Origin: SZUA-368 sp028533045
GTDB taxonomy: Bacteria > Spirochaetota > Spirochaetia > DSM-2461
NCBI GenBank assembly: GCA_050031985.1
Contig: JBNAIG010000035.1
Span: forward strand, 186,001 to 250,000
Direction of reading: 5' to 3'
DNA: 64,000 nucleotides
The translations under genes were made by a program, and so were the position numbers. A model generated the notes under the pieces. It was given only the letters and a program-made list of their open reading frames with translations, did not search any database and was not told the DNA's origin. Below, one piece after another: positions 33,522 to 44,000 of the stretch (within the stretch, counting starts at the first letter, position 1; each line of letters opens with the position of its first letter).

Positions 33522-36500
33522 TCGTTTTTGCTGAAAACCTCTCCCAGTTCCTCAAAAGAGAGGGGCTCGTAAAAGTAAAATCCCTGTATCTCATCGCAGG
33601 CTTTATCCGCTAAAAAGGCCATCTGTTCTGGATTCTCCACCCCTTCGGCTATTACCTTAAGATTCATACTCTTTGACAAATCCACAATAAATCCTGTAAT
33701 GGATTCATCATTCTGACTTAAATTGATTCCCTGAACAAATTGCTTATCTATCTTAATTCGGTCAACAGGCATCTGCTTTAAACGACTCAAAGAGGAGTAC
33801 TCGGTCCCAAAGTCGTCGATGGAAATGGTAATCCCCATATCACTCAGCTCATGAAGAGTTTTTTGCACAGCCAGGGAATCTCCCATGGCAATTCCCTCGG
33901 TTATTTCCAACTCCAAATATTGCGATTCCAAGCCGGTATTCACAAGAATTTCCCGGACCATTTCGGTCAGAACACCTCCGGCAAACTGCTTGATAGAGAG
34001 ATTCACAGCGACTTTAACAGGGGGAAACCCCTGCTCTTGAAGCATTTTATTCTGAAAACAGGCCGTTTCAAGAACCCATCGTCCAATGGGGCCGATCAAT
34101 CCGATATCTTCGGCCAAAGGAATAAAAAGAGAGGGAGGGAGAAGGCCTTTTTCCGGATGATTCCAGCGAATAAGGGCCTCCATTCCAATTATTTTGGAAC
34201 CCTCAAGCTCCAGTTGAGGCTGGTAATAAAGAACAAATTCTTCCTTCTCCAGCGCCCGGTAAAGTTCATTGGTGAGACGAATCTTCTCATGGGCTCCTTC
34301 CTTCATCTCCGATTCAAAAAAGGTGTAGCAGTTCTTACCCTTTTTCTTGGAAGCGTACATAGCCATATCCGCATTCTTTATAAGGAAATCCGGGCCCTTG
34401 GCATCGTCGGGAAAAAGAGTTATCCCGATACTACCGGTAATATGGAAACTTTCTCCGGCGACTTTGATAGGTTCCGCCATAGCATTAATCAGTTTTTCCG
34501 CAATATTCGTTACTTCTCCCCGGTTCTCGACCTGGGAAAGAACGAAAAGAAATTCATCTCCTCCAAATCGGGACATGGTATCATACTCCCGAATGCGATG
34601 AGAGAGCCGTTCCGCCACCTGTCGAAGCATAAGATCCCCCGCATCATGCCCCAGGGAATCGTTAATATCCTTGAATGAATCCAGATCCATCATCATAACA
34701 GCCGCTTTTTTACCGGTTCTGGTAGCCAGGGCGGCGGCTTTTTCCAGCCGATCGTAAAAGAGGGAGCGGTTGGGCAGTTCTGTAAGGGGATCATAGTAAG
34801 CCAGATAGTTAATTCTCTGCTCACTGTCAATTTTAATAAGTGCATCGGCAGTAAGATTGGCGGGAATACGGAACATACGCTCACGGTCGGGATAGGAGGA
34901 GAAAGCCCCGGATACAGTAGAATTCAGGCCCAAAACCCCAAGGATCTTGCCTTTACTCATAATTGGGACGGCTGCTAATGACCTAAGAGTGGGAGAAAAG
35001 TTTTCCACAATCCAGCCCCCTTCAGAGGGGATTTCACTCAAATCATCTACAATAAGAATCTTATTATTCAGAATGTGACTTAAGATCCAGTTTGAACGGC
35101 CCTCACTTAAATCACTTAACGTTTCCCAACCGAGGAATTTTTCATTGGCCCCCCAATGAAACACATTGTTTACAGCACGGTTATCACGATTATAGGAAAT
35201 GAGATAGGTTTCGTCACAATTAAAATAACGACCGAGATCTTCAAGGATGGAGAGAAATCGATCTTCCAGGTTTTCTTCGTTAATGGATACCAGCTTTGAG
35301 GATATCTGAGTGACCATCCTCTGAAAATAGATCTGCTTCTCATTAATGCTTAATCTATCCAGATAGACCCTGTGGATATAGGCTGCGACAATGGCAAAGG
35401 CCAAATAGAAGATAATCCGAGGGAGAACGGAAGAAATATCTCGCTCCAGAAAATGAGCATATTCCAGAGTGGCAGCAATCGAAATAAAAGTGGTCAAAGC
35501 CAACATGATCTTACGTCTATACAATACGGAGGTTAAAGTAAAAAAGACGGGGAGAGGCCATACAAAATGATCAAGACCACCACGATAAAAATAGAATAAG
35601 ACAATTACCATGGTGGTATTTAAAGTAGCGATCAAGAGCGTTTCCCGAATCCAGTTGCTATGCACAAGACCGTGGAGGAAAAACAGAGAAGAACCGGAAA
35701 GGAGAAGAACCATAGAAAGGGGAAGACTCAGAGGAGCGATTCTATCGGTCATCAAATTAGCCATGGCATGAAGAAGAGAAAGAAAAATGAGAATAGCTCC
35801 CGTATAGTGATAATAACGACGCCTCTCGGCCATAGTCAGAACCGAATCTCCCTCCCCTATTTCACTATAGCCCAAACTAATCATGACCCGCTCCCTTCTT
35901 ACACTCCAGAAAAAGGCGGCCATAGGGAAAACGGAAAATGCGGGATAGAGAGATAATACCGTACTGGGACGATAGTGGTTAACGTAAAAATCAAATCCCA
36001 ATCCCAGGAGAATTGCCAGACCATAGGCAGCCCCAAAAACGCGGGCTTCTCTCTTGTTTTGCTGCCCCTGTCGACTCCAGCGAAAAATGAGAAAAAGAGT
36101 TAAGGCCGAATAGGAGATGTAATAGACTTTGAACAGCCCATTCCAGAAAGTGGGCGTATAAACATATATCCAACGTCCCATAATCCATCGCAAGGTATAC
36201 TCTCCTGCGGCAAGGGAAGAAATAAGTCCGTTAACACTAAAAAAAAGAAGGGCCGGAAGATAAAGTAAAAAATAGGATTTTCTATGGACGACAACTTTCC
36301 CACCATTTGAAAGTATAAAAGCATAATGTAGAATATAGGCATAAAGAGTCGACCATCCAAAAGAAGCTATCCTTCTACATAGTAAAGCCGTGGAATAGGA
36401 AGAGACCCCTTCGGCAATAAGAATAAAGGCTATCCAGATACTTAAAGAGAGACTGGCAAGAAAAAGTAGACGATTCCTTGTGGATTTTCTGTCTGTAGAG

Positions 36501-36580
36501 AGAACTTCAAGGCCGGTAAAGAGAGAAAACCCCAGGATCAGGAAAAGAAGGCTCTGATAATAACTATAGACTGACTCCAA
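33518..36580 (-). CDS. Multi-pass membrane GAF-GGDEF-EAL protein
   Basis: 1020 residues starting with TTG 36580 behind GAGGA. The first ~250 residues hold seven hydrophobic helices resembling the 7TM sensor region of some histidine kinases, and a second hydrophobic block spans about 258-385. A GAF domain (about 410-570, with SLAAVPIMSKGKILGVLGL), GGDEF (MMMDLDSFKDINDSLGHDAGD, RFGGDEFLFVL, all key residues kept) and EAL (GMEALIRWNHPEKG, NLSIKQF, LEITEG, IDDFGTEYSS, KIDKQF, VIAEGVE) follow. Both activities look possible. It faces the other GGDEF-EAL gene; the two stops overlap. Confidence 0.9.
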   Translation of the reverse strand: MESVYSYYQSLLFLILGFSLFTGLEVLSTDRKSTRNRLLFLASLSLSIWIAFILIAEGVSSYSTALLCRRIASFGWSTLYAYILHYAFILSNGGKVVVHRKSYFLLYLPALLFFSVNGLISSLAAGEYTLRWIMGRWIYVYTPTFWNGLFKVYYISYSALTLFLIFRWSRQGQQNKREARVFGAAYGLAILLGLGFDFYVNHYRPSTVLSLYPAFSVFPMAAFFWSVRRERVMISLGYSEIGEGDSVLTMAERRRYYHYTGAILIFLSLLHAMANLMTDRIAPLSLPLSMVLLLSGSSLFFLHGLVHSNWIRETLLIATLNTTMVIVLFYFYRGGLDHFVWPLPVFFTLTSVLYRRKIMLALTTFISIAATLEYAHFLERDISSVLPRIIFYLAFAIVAAYIHRVYLDRLSINEKQIYFQRMVTQISSKLVSINEENLEDRFLSILEDLGRYFNCDETYLISYNRDNRAVNNVFHWGANEKFLGWETLSDLSEGRSNWILSHILNNKILIVDDLSEIPSEGGWIVENFSPTLRSLAAVPIMSKGKILGVLGLNSTVSGAFSSYPDRERMFRIPANLTADALIKIDSEQRINYLAYYDPLTELPNRSLFYDRLEKAAALATRTGKKAAVMMMDLDSFKDINDSLGHDAGDLMLRQVAERLSHRIREYDTMSRFGGDEFLFVLSQVENRGEVTNIAEKLINAMAEPIKVAGESFHITGSIGITLFPDDAKGPDFLIKNADMAMYASKKKGKNCYTFFESEMKEGAHEKIRLTNELYRALEKEEFVLYYQPQLELEGSKIIGMEALIRWNHPEKGLLPPSLFIPLAEDIGLIGPIGRWVLETACFQNKMLQEQGFPPVKVAVNLSIKQFAGGVLTEMVREILVNTGLESQYLELEITEGIAMGDSLAVQKTLHELSDMGITISIDDFGTEYSSLSRLKQMPVDRIKIDKQFVQGINLSQNDESITGFIVDLSKSMNLKVIAEGVENPEQMAFLADKACDEIQGFYFYEPLSFEELGEVFSKND

Positions 36581-36613
36581 TGAAATCCTCGGTTTTTAAC
36601 TTAAGTGTGACTA

Positions 36614-36642
36614 ATTATATATTCAAAAAGGAGAAAAGACAA
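36614..36642 (-). promoter_or_regulatory. Promoter of the GAF-GGDEF-EAL gene
   Basis: Minus strand TTGTCT (36642-36637), 17-bp spacer, TATAAT (36619-36614), about 33 bp before the TTG start. Confidence 0.55.
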
Positions 36643-36729
36643 GTTGATTCGCCCCCTGTCTTCCCAGGAATTCCTCTTAACTACTTGTCATACCCCTCCC
36701 TTCCATGCGAAAAATAAAGGGGAGTAAAT

Positions 36730-37998
36730 ATGATAGAAAAAAACGACATAATAGATTACCTGCATAACGACTTTACCGACCCTGTCCGAGATCCGGTCTG
36801 GGGAAATATATATCTAAGCCCCCTTATGCGCCGCCTCATCCAAACAAAGGATTTTGCCAAGCTTGGGCGAATCCGTCAACTCGGTCCTGCGGTTCATGTC
36901 TACCCCGGAGCCACCCATACGCGCTACAATCATAGTCTGGGTGTTTGCCACATGGCCCGTAAACTCATTCTTCGTATTGTAGAACATCCCGAATGCCCCG
37001 CCCTTACTCTTACCGGGGTAAAATCCTTTCTTAATGCGGCCCTTCTTCACGACCTGGGCCATTTCCCCTATACCCACTCCCTCAAGGAACTTCCCCTCAT
37101 TGACCATGAAGAGCTTTCGGGGAATATCATTCTGGAAGGCGAGATTGGGGAAATCATCAGGGAAGATCAAAACATGTCCCTTACCATGACAGCCGCCATC
37201 GTAGATCACGGTCTTCATATTGAACCGGAAGAGTGGGAAACCCAGTTCTATCGCAGCCTTCTTTCGGGCGTGTTGGACCCGGACAAACTGGACTACCTTA
37301 ACCGGGATGCCTTCTTTTGCGGCGTCCCCTACGGGATGCAGGACACCGACTTTGTTCTCTCCCAGATCATTCCAACTAAAGAAGGAATCAGCCTCTCTGA
37401 AAAGGGAACCCTGGCTGTGGAAAATATCCTTTTTTCTAAATATCTCATGTATAAAGCGGTCTACTGGCACCGGGATGTTCGCATTTCTACAGCTTTAGTT
37501 AAAAAAGCCCTTTATCTGGCCCTGGAACAGGGAGAACTAACCGGTGAAGAGCTCTACGGCCTGACAGATGACGAGTTCAGACTAAGAGTAAGCCAACTTT
37601 CCCCCATGCTGGAAAGACTTATTGAACGATCGGAAAAACCTCTTACCTATAAGGCCGTTGTGGAAAAAGATTTTGACAAATCCAACCCGGTACACCTAAG
37701 CCTGGAAAATCTGGAAAGCCGAACAGCCTTTGAAAAGGAACTGGCAGAAAAGCTTCAGAGCGAAGGGTGGGATATTCACCCCGAAGAGATTGTGGCGGAC
37801 GTGCCGGAAAAGATATCCTTTGAGGTAGAACTCCCCATCCGCATAGAAGGCGAAGCCACGCCTTTTACCTCTATGGAAACCCTTTTTAGCACAGGAGCGG
37901 CGGAGAATCTCCCGGGTGTTCTCCGTAAGGTGAGGATTCTCCTCCCCGAAGAGAAGAGCCAGGGCGCCATTGAAAAAATTATTTCCCAAATGATTTAG
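36730..37998 (+). CDS. HD-domain phosphohydrolase
   Basis: 422 residues of the dGTPase/SAMHD1-like HD superfamily. N-terminal INDPVWGxI-type start reads RDPVWGNIYLSPLMRRLIQT. RIRQLGPAVHVYPGATHTRYNHSLG gives the first metal His, ALLHDLGHFPYTHSLK the HD pair, and GVLDPDKLDYLNRDAFFCGVPYG the distal Asp. The C-terminal ~130 residues are variable and charged. Relatives (YwfO-type) cleave nucleotide or phosphate esters, but the substrate cannot be assigned. A clear GGGGAG precedes ATG 36730. It seems monocistronic; the next gene has its own ribosome site and an 83-bp gap. Confidence 0.85.
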   Translation: MIEKNDIIDYLHNDFTDPVRDPVWGNIYLSPLMRRLIQTKDFAKLGRIRQLGPAVHVYPGATHTRYNHSLGVCHMARKLILRIVEHPECPALTLTGVKSFLNAALLHDLGHFPYTHSLKELPLIDHEELSGNIILEGEIGEIIREDQNMSLTMTAAIVDHGLHIEPEEWETQFYRSLLSGVLDPDKLDYLNRDAFFCGVPYGMQDTDFVLSQIIPTKEGISLSEKGTLAVENILFSKYLMYKAVYWHRDVRISTALVKKALYLALEQGELTGEELYGLTDDEFRLRVSQLSPMLERLIERSEKPLTYKAVVEKDFDKSNPVHLSLENLESRTAFEKELAEKLQSEGWDIHPEEIVADVPEKISFEVELPIRIEGEATPFTSMETLFSTGAAENLPGVLRKVRILLPEEKSQGAIEKIISQMI

Positions 37999-38081
37999 GA
38001 TTTAAGCCCCGAAAAATAAAAGTTCACACATAGGACACATTATATGATATAAATGTTCTCCCAAACAAAAAGGAGAATAAT

Positions 38082-38867
38082 ATGAAAAAGTATCTACTAG
38101 CCTTGCTTGTCTTAGTGGCCCTGTTTCCTCTGTCTGCCGAGGGGGGATTCTCGCTCAAATCACAGGTAGTTCAAATTACCGACTCTTTCTTCGCAGCTGC
38201 CCAAGAAGGAAATTGGGAAGAAGCGACGTCCCACCTTTCGGAAGATTTCAAAGCCAGTACGGAAACCTCCGAATTGGAAGACTACCTGAGCAAAGAGGGT
38301 TTCCTTGACTTTAAAGAGGGGCAATGGCCTTCCCGTAGCGCCAGCGGAGGACAGAAAGCCCTCTCCGGCTCCATAACAACCCACTCCGGCAGGGTGATCC
38401 CCTTAACCATCAACTTCATTAAAGAAGGGAATGATTGGAAAATATATTCCCTAGAAAAACCATCGTCCGGCTTAACCGAAACAACCGACGAAACACAAAG
38501 CCACCCTCTCCCTTCCGGAGCCGAACAAATGGAGCTTGTCAGAGAAGCCATGCACCAATTCGCCCTGGCGGTAAATGACCAGTCAATGGCCCAATTCCAT
38601 AGCTATATATCCCATGTATGGCAGCAGCAATTTACCATAGAAGACCTGGACAACTCCTATGGTTCCCTCTACAATATAGGGCTGGATCTGACTGTCATAG
38701 ACAATATGGAACCTCTCATCACAACAGTTCCCACTATTACCGAAGAGGGCGTCCTGGTACTTACGGGCCACTTTCCCTCTCAACCGAACAAGGTATATTT
38801 CACACAGAAATTTTTCTATGAAGGAATAGGCTGGAAGCTTCTGGGATTCAATATCAGTATCAAATAG
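38082..38867 (+). CDS. Secreted protein with two NTF2-like domains
   Basis: 261 residues. Signal peptide (about 19 residues, cleavage near LSAEG). Two repeats of an NTF2-like/DUF4878-type fold: residues 28-125 (VQITDSFFAAAQEGNWEEATSHLSEDF, then GNDWKIYSLEKP) and residues 150-261 (LVREAMHQFALAVNDQSMAQFHSYIS, then GIGWKLLGFNISIK). Each has the long helix, acidic turn and closing W-K strand of cone-shaped alpha+beta barrels. No catalytic residues were recognised. AAGGAG precedes ATG 38082. It is periplasmic, or lipid-free at the surface; no lipobox cysteine is present. Confidence 0.7.
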   Translation: MKKYLLALLVLVALFPLSAEGGFSLKSQVVQITDSFFAAAQEGNWEEATSHLSEDFKASTETSELEDYLSKEGFLDFKEGQWPSRSASGGQKALSGSITTHSGRVIPLTINFIKEGNDWKIYSLEKPSSGLTETTDETQSHPLPSGAEQMELVREAMHQFALAVNDQSMAQFHSYISHVWQQQFTIEDLDNSYGSLYNIGLDLTVIDNMEPLITTVPTITEEGVLVLTGHFPSQPNKVYFTQKFFYEGIGWKLLGFNISIK

Positions 38868-38880
38868 GTTTTAAGAGATA

Positions 38881-39993
38881 TCAGTTTTTAAACAGATCGT
38901 CCAGATCACTCAGATCCAGGGCCGGTCTGTTTTCCTTCTCCCCGTTCCGAGCTTTTAACGGCAGGTATTCGTTATTAAAGCTCCGGGCCAGTCGAAATAT
39001 ATCGTCATCTTTATAATTTTCCGGAATGGACACTTCAAGATTGTATGCTTCTTCATTCAGCCCTTTTGTCATAATATTAATGGGATCGGTCACATTAATG
39101 GCAAAATGGGGACTGTAGGTAACCATCAGAATAAGTATTACCAGAATGATTTCTACAAAAACAACTAGACTGGCCCAGCCATCGCTCACGTTCAAAGGCT
39201 TGAGGTCATAATAAAATCCATATCCCCCGGCAGAAAGATAACCGTAGTCGCTAAAGCCGTAATATTCGTTGTAGTAGTCCTGACTGTAACGGCTGTATAG
39301 ATCACGTCCCTCTTTCTTGATGATGAGAAAGTCCGTTTGGGTTTCGCAAAATTCAGCAAGCTTCCCATGATCCGCTTCCAGTCGGCCGTCGGCCAGAAGA
39401 TAGAGCATATTCTCTTTCTGGTCCTTCTCATAGTTTCCTGCCAAATCGTTCAGATAGAAAAATGAGGCCGTGAAAGACATAAGTGTCAAAGCCAGAATAA
39501 TAGATGTCACCACGGTGGTAATGATACGGGAACTATGACGCTGGGCCATGACAGAATCGGCATATTTGATGTGCTTGAAGATTTTTAGGATACGTAAAAG
39601 CCGAAGCATCCGAGCGATTCGAATAGATTTAACCACCTTAAGGATGTTCAGAACACCACCGAAACCGCCCACAACCGTTCCCGTTAACAGGGTAAAAAGT
39701 TCCGGGGTGGAACTAAAAAGCAGCAAAGGGACGGAAACGATGAAATCCACCCACCCTTGGCGATAAAAGAAATATTTCGCCCCCTCTCCCCTGTAGAGAG
39801 CGGAAAAAAAGCGAATAAGAAATTCAAGGGTAAAGAAAAGGTCAAAGGCAAAAGCGGTCCAGATCATAAGTTGTCGAAAGGACCAGGGCCAATCGGCAGC
39901 CACAGCCAAATCGGAAAGAAAGGTCTGAACCAAAACCAAAAAAATAACGGCCATTACCAGGTTTTCCATAAATTGATTGAATCGTCTATTCAT
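38881..39993 (-). CDS. Voltage-sensor-like membrane protein with HAMP-like tail
   Basis: 370 residues from ATG 39993 (2 bp after the upstream stop, GGTGG nearby). The first four helices are those of a voltage-sensor domain: S2 with acidic residues (FDLFFTLEFLIRFF), S3 (GWVDFIVSVPLLLF), and an arginine/lysine-rich S4 (KVVKSIRIARMLRLLRILKI). A fifth helix (about 158-180), a ~100-residue extracytoplasmic region rich in Tyr, a sixth helix (about 284-305) and a cytoplasmic HAMP-like segment (DPINIMTKGLNEEAYNLEV, IFRLARSFNN) follow. No pore helix or selectivity filter is seen, so it is probably a sensor rather than a channel. Automatic pipelines would probably call it an ion transporter. Confidence 0.7.
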   Translation of the reverse strand: MNRRFNQFMENLVMAVIFLVLVQTFLSDLAVAADWPWSFRQLMIWTAFAFDLFFTLEFLIRFFSALYRGEGAKYFFYRQGWVDFIVSVPLLLFSSTPELFTLLTGTVVGGFGGVLNILKVVKSIRIARMLRLLRILKIFKHIKYADSVMAQRHSSRIITTVVTSIILALTLMSFTASFFYLNDLAGNYEKDQKENMLYLLADGRLEADHGKLAEFCETQTDFLIIKKEGRDLYSRYSQDYYNEYYGFSDYGYLSAGGYGFYYDLKPLNVSDGWASLVVFVEIILVILILMVTYSPHFAINVTDPINIMTKGLNEEAYNLEVSIPENYKDDDIFRLARSFNNEYLPLKARNGEKENRPALDLSDLDDLFKN

Positions 39994-39995
39994 CT

Positions 39996-40928
39996 CTACC
40001 ACCCCATCTCTGCCGCAATATTATATAATTCCATGAGCATATCCATGTCGTAACCGTAATATTTATAGTTTTTACGGGCAATACTGAACCAACTTTTATC
40101 GGAACTTTCCGCCCCCCGGTCAATTTTCTGATCCGGATTCCAGTTAATCGCCCTTTGAGTAAAAATCGCACCTAGCCGGCTTGTTGCGGGAAGGTCCCGG
40201 CTCTCGGCAAAGGAGACATTGGAATGAACGATTCCTTGAAGAAGTATTTCCGGCAGGGCGGGATATTTTTCATGAAGCTGACGAACAATCTGATTCGCAT
40301 AGGGAAGAGAGATACAGCCGTTGATAAGCTCCCCCGTATTATCAAGAAAAGTATGAACAATGGGTTTGAGAAGAACTGTCAATTTTAGAATATCCACAAT
40401 ATTCTCAGGAATTTCTTTAAAGCGCTGCACCATACGTATCTCAAAAGAGATATATTTCTGACGGGTGATAAACTGGGGAACATAACGGTTAAAAAGGGGT
40501 GAAGCAAAGAGGGTAATTGCCGGAATAAGACCGTCCCGGCCTTCGGAAGAAGAAAGAACGGAAGTAGTCATCTTCCACAAGGCTTCTCTCATGGCATTAA
40601 TATTCGCATCCTTATCCTTTACCGCACAGCTAAGAGCAGAGGGACGGAGAGAACCGGTAATGAATTGTTTAAGGGGAGGAAGAATCGTTTGATTTGTCAT
40701 TTCCCTGAGAACCCCTATTAGCAAGGCATTAATTTGCTTGCGGTCCATACCCGGGAAAAATGCCGGAGAACATAGAGTGGGAAGAAGCTGTTCTTCATTC
40801 ACCTTGAGGAAGTAGGCTATTTGCTGCTCCTTTTTCAGAGGAGCCAATCCTTGAAGGGCCGGATTGGACATAAGCCGTATAACAAACTGCTGCGCCTTTT
40901 CTCTGTCGATTCTGTTATTCTCATTCAT
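39996..40928 (-). CDS. Helical protein of unknown function
   Basis: 310 residues, almost entirely alpha-helical by pattern, without signal peptide or clear transmembrane helix. Visible stretches: AQQFVIRLMSNPALQGLAPLKKEQQI, INALLIGVLREMTNQTILPPLKQFITG, LPEILLQGIVHSNVSF and a tyrosine-rich end (KNYKYYGYDMDMLMELYN). It is 2 bp upstream of the voltage-sensor-like gene in one transcript, which suggests a shared role. No family recognised; the gene is real by its operon position and codon pattern. Confidence 0.65.
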   Translation of the reverse strand: MNENNRIDREKAQQFVIRLMSNPALQGLAPLKKEQQIAYFLKVNEEQLLPTLCSPAFFPGMDRKQINALLIGVLREMTNQTILPPLKQFITGSLRPSALSCAVKDKDANINAMREALWKMTTSVLSSSEGRDGLIPAITLFASPLFNRYVPQFITRQKYISFEIRMVQRFKEIPENIVDILKLTVLLKPIVHTFLDNTGELINGCISLPYANQIVRQLHEKYPALPEILLQGIVHSNVSFAESRDLPATSRLGAIFTQRAINWNPDQKIDRGAESSDKSWFSIARKNYKYYGYDMDMLMELYNIAAEMGW

Positions 40929-40986
40929 AATATAAAATACCTGACGGCGGCATTGCCGAACAAGAAGGCTGACAAAGTCGGACTTC

Positions 40987-41014
40987 TTGATTTTTAGCTC
41001 GATTCATGTAAATA
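40987..41014 (+). promoter_or_regulatory. Promoter candidate of the large OMP gene
   Basis: TTGATT (40987-40992), 16-bp spacer, TAAATA (41009-41014), 10 bp before the GTG start. No Shine-Dalgarno is visible between them. Confidence 0.35.
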
Positions 41015-41024
41015 ATAATACATA

Positions 41025-44000
41025 GTGAAAATAAAAGCACACACTTTTTTTGCTGCCCTACTCCTCCTGTTTCTTTTCTCCGCCCTTCTCTTTGCGGAAG
41101 AAACAAGCCTTTCCGAATCAACCACAGAAGAAGGTGAAACGGGAGAAATTCAGGAAGAAGCCCCTTCCCATATATGGTCCTATTCCCTGGACGACAGCAA
41201 TGTGGACTTTTACTGGGACGGCTATTGGCGTTTTACTTTTTCCGCCGGGCTGGCCTTTTCCGTGGATGAAGGTTCTATGGATTGGAGCTCCACCTATTCG
41301 GACTATACCGACGGATTTTTCTTTGAGCAGGCCCCGGACCTTCTCCTCTCCCTCTGGATAGACGACCGCTATTTTTTGGAAACCAGCGTCGTGGAAGACT
41401 ACGACTACAATACCTATCTCGTAGGATACCAGGGCGCCGATGATGAATACCTCCAGTCAGTCAAAATCGGAAATACGGATATAACCACAGACAGCTATGC
41501 AGGCCTCTCCGTTTCCAGCCCCGAATACAATACTCCGGGACTCACCATAAAAGGTGAAACGGAAAAGATGCAGAATGAATTCATGGTCCGATTTGACGGC
41601 ACCTGGGAAGACAGCAAGACCTACATTGGCTCCTTTGAGGCTGATGAAGAGTACTTTGAACTCTACGACTATTTGGAAAACCGGAAATTCGTCCTCCCCG
41701 ACAGCGATGTGGAGTCCGAGGACCTTCTGGTCTATATACAGGATGACGACGGAGATTACGACGCCTCCACCTCTAACTACAGCTATCGCCTGGCCGAAGA
41801 GGGGGACTACCTTTTGGACAGCGAAAAGGGGATTCTGACAATAGAGGATGACGAAGACGGTCCTATTGCGGTGTTTTATACGGTTGGAACTTATGAGATA
41901 GGAGCTGATGAATTGGGAGATGATTCAATCATCCCTCCCACGGGCCTCGATACGGGTATTCCCGATGTGGATGGAACACCGGAAGCATTTACCTGGACCA
42001 CAGAAGACCCCTACGACACTCTGGACCGGAACTGGAACGAATCCCGCCTGGAAAGCATCGACGGAAATGACTGTCTCCTCATCTACGAGCCGGACCGTTT
42101 CTCCCCCTTTGCCGTCTACAGCCGCTACTCCTACAGCCAAAGCCTCTCTTCCGATAGCTGGCGCAACGACCTGAACCTGGTAGACCGGAACGGGGACGAA
42201 ACGGATACCCCCGACGACTTCTCCTGGGAAGCGGACACTTCCGACAATATTATCACCCTCTACCGCTCCGATTCGGACGACCGGGACGCTCTGAACCGCT
42301 ACCCCCTGGGGGACACCCATCCGGAAGTCTACGGAAACGCCCCTTACAACGACTCCGATCTGGTTTCGGAACAGCTCCAACTCATAACCAAAAACAGCTC
42401 CAGCGGCTACACCCTGGGGAGCGGAGTCGTAGCCGGTTCGGTAAGTATTACGGTAAACGGCGAATCGGAGTACAACTACAGCCTGGACGGCGACACAGGG
42501 GAAATCACCTTCAACCGCTACATCTTCCCCGACGACCGCATCGTCATCTCCTACCGCCAGGAAGCCCTCAGCTTTGAAGGGCAGGAGATGCTGATTTACC
42601 AGGGGAACCGCTTTACCCTCTCCGAAAAGGACAAAATCGAACTGGCCGCCTCCTTCAACTGGGTCTTCCCCGACGGAACGGACTACTCCACCCCCGACGG
42701 GGGAACCCTTTCTCTGGGAACCACCTGGGATCACACAAACGAGTCATTCAGCCTGACCACCGAACTGGTTGGTGAAGCTGATTTGGGCGATGCCGACGGC
42801 CTGCAGAGCGTTATGGGCATGGAGGATGCTCTCTCATCCTATCCGGTCTACGAAGAAGCCCTGGCAGAACCAAAGGCGGGAGAGGGAGAAACGGATAACG
42901 ATTATGACGAAGCTGATTACATTGTAATGAACGACGGTGACGGTCCTCTTGAGGCGGACTCGACCACAGCCTATATCGACGACTACATGCTCGAATCGGT
43001 CTTTACCCTGGAAGACGGGGAATGGACCGGTGCGGACCTCCACCTTACCTCCAGCGGTACGGCAGACTACTCCACCCTACAGGAAGTTCGCTTCTACGTA
43101 CAAGTCCCCAGCGGCACTCCCGGAGATATCGTTCTCAAACTGGGAGAGGTGGGTGAATACGACGATTTTGACGATGACGACACCATAGAAGACTATGACG
43201 ACTCCCTGGTGGCCACCCATATTATCGACGCAGCTGATCTGAGTAGTAGCTGGACACAGGTCACCTGGGAACTGGACTCGGACGACCGCCAATGCCTCTC
43301 GGCCACCCGTTCCCTCCGTTTTATCTTTGCCAACGGGGGCACTACCGGAGACAACTACGCCGACGACTACTGGGAAGATGGGAACAGTACGGTCTACCTG
43401 GGTGAGGTCGAATTCGTGGGACAAACCTTCGCCATGACCCTCAACAGCAGCGAAACCGACGCAGAAGTCAGTCAGAGCGAAGAGGATGACGATGATTTGG
43501 AGTCGGCCTACTCCGACGAAATAGACCAGTTTCACTCGGACGATTCCGATCAAAGGGTGGCCAAAATCAGCTGGAGCGGACTGGATACAAGCGACGACTG
43601 GGAAGCGGTCAGCTGGATCGACGCCCAGGATCCCCGGGAATTCGGCAAACTTATTTTCTTTGTCAAAACGGAAGATAGCACGGGCACCTTTACCATGGAA
43701 CTCACCGATACGGATTACGAAGGTATTACCCTCTCCTGGGAAGCGGACGGGACCGTTACGGACTGGCAGAAGGTCACCATAGACTTAAGCGAAGAGAGGG
43801 CCACCTTCGATGAGGGCGCCCAAAACATCAGTCTTGATATCGACTCGGGAGTCACATCGGTCAGCCGAGTCTTCTTTAGCGGGACCGGATCAAGTTCGGG
43901 AACCTTCTATGTGGACGAACTTTACTTTGAGGAATCGATTCTGGCCCTCAATGGAAAGGCTACGGTAAATCTTGAATATGACCGGGAAGAGATCCTCACA

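Noticed and set aside
41925..43553. Antisense frames inside the large OMP gene
   Set aside because: Low-complexity Val/Gly-rich translations without ribosome sites; the plus-strand gene has a signal peptide and a continuous frame.
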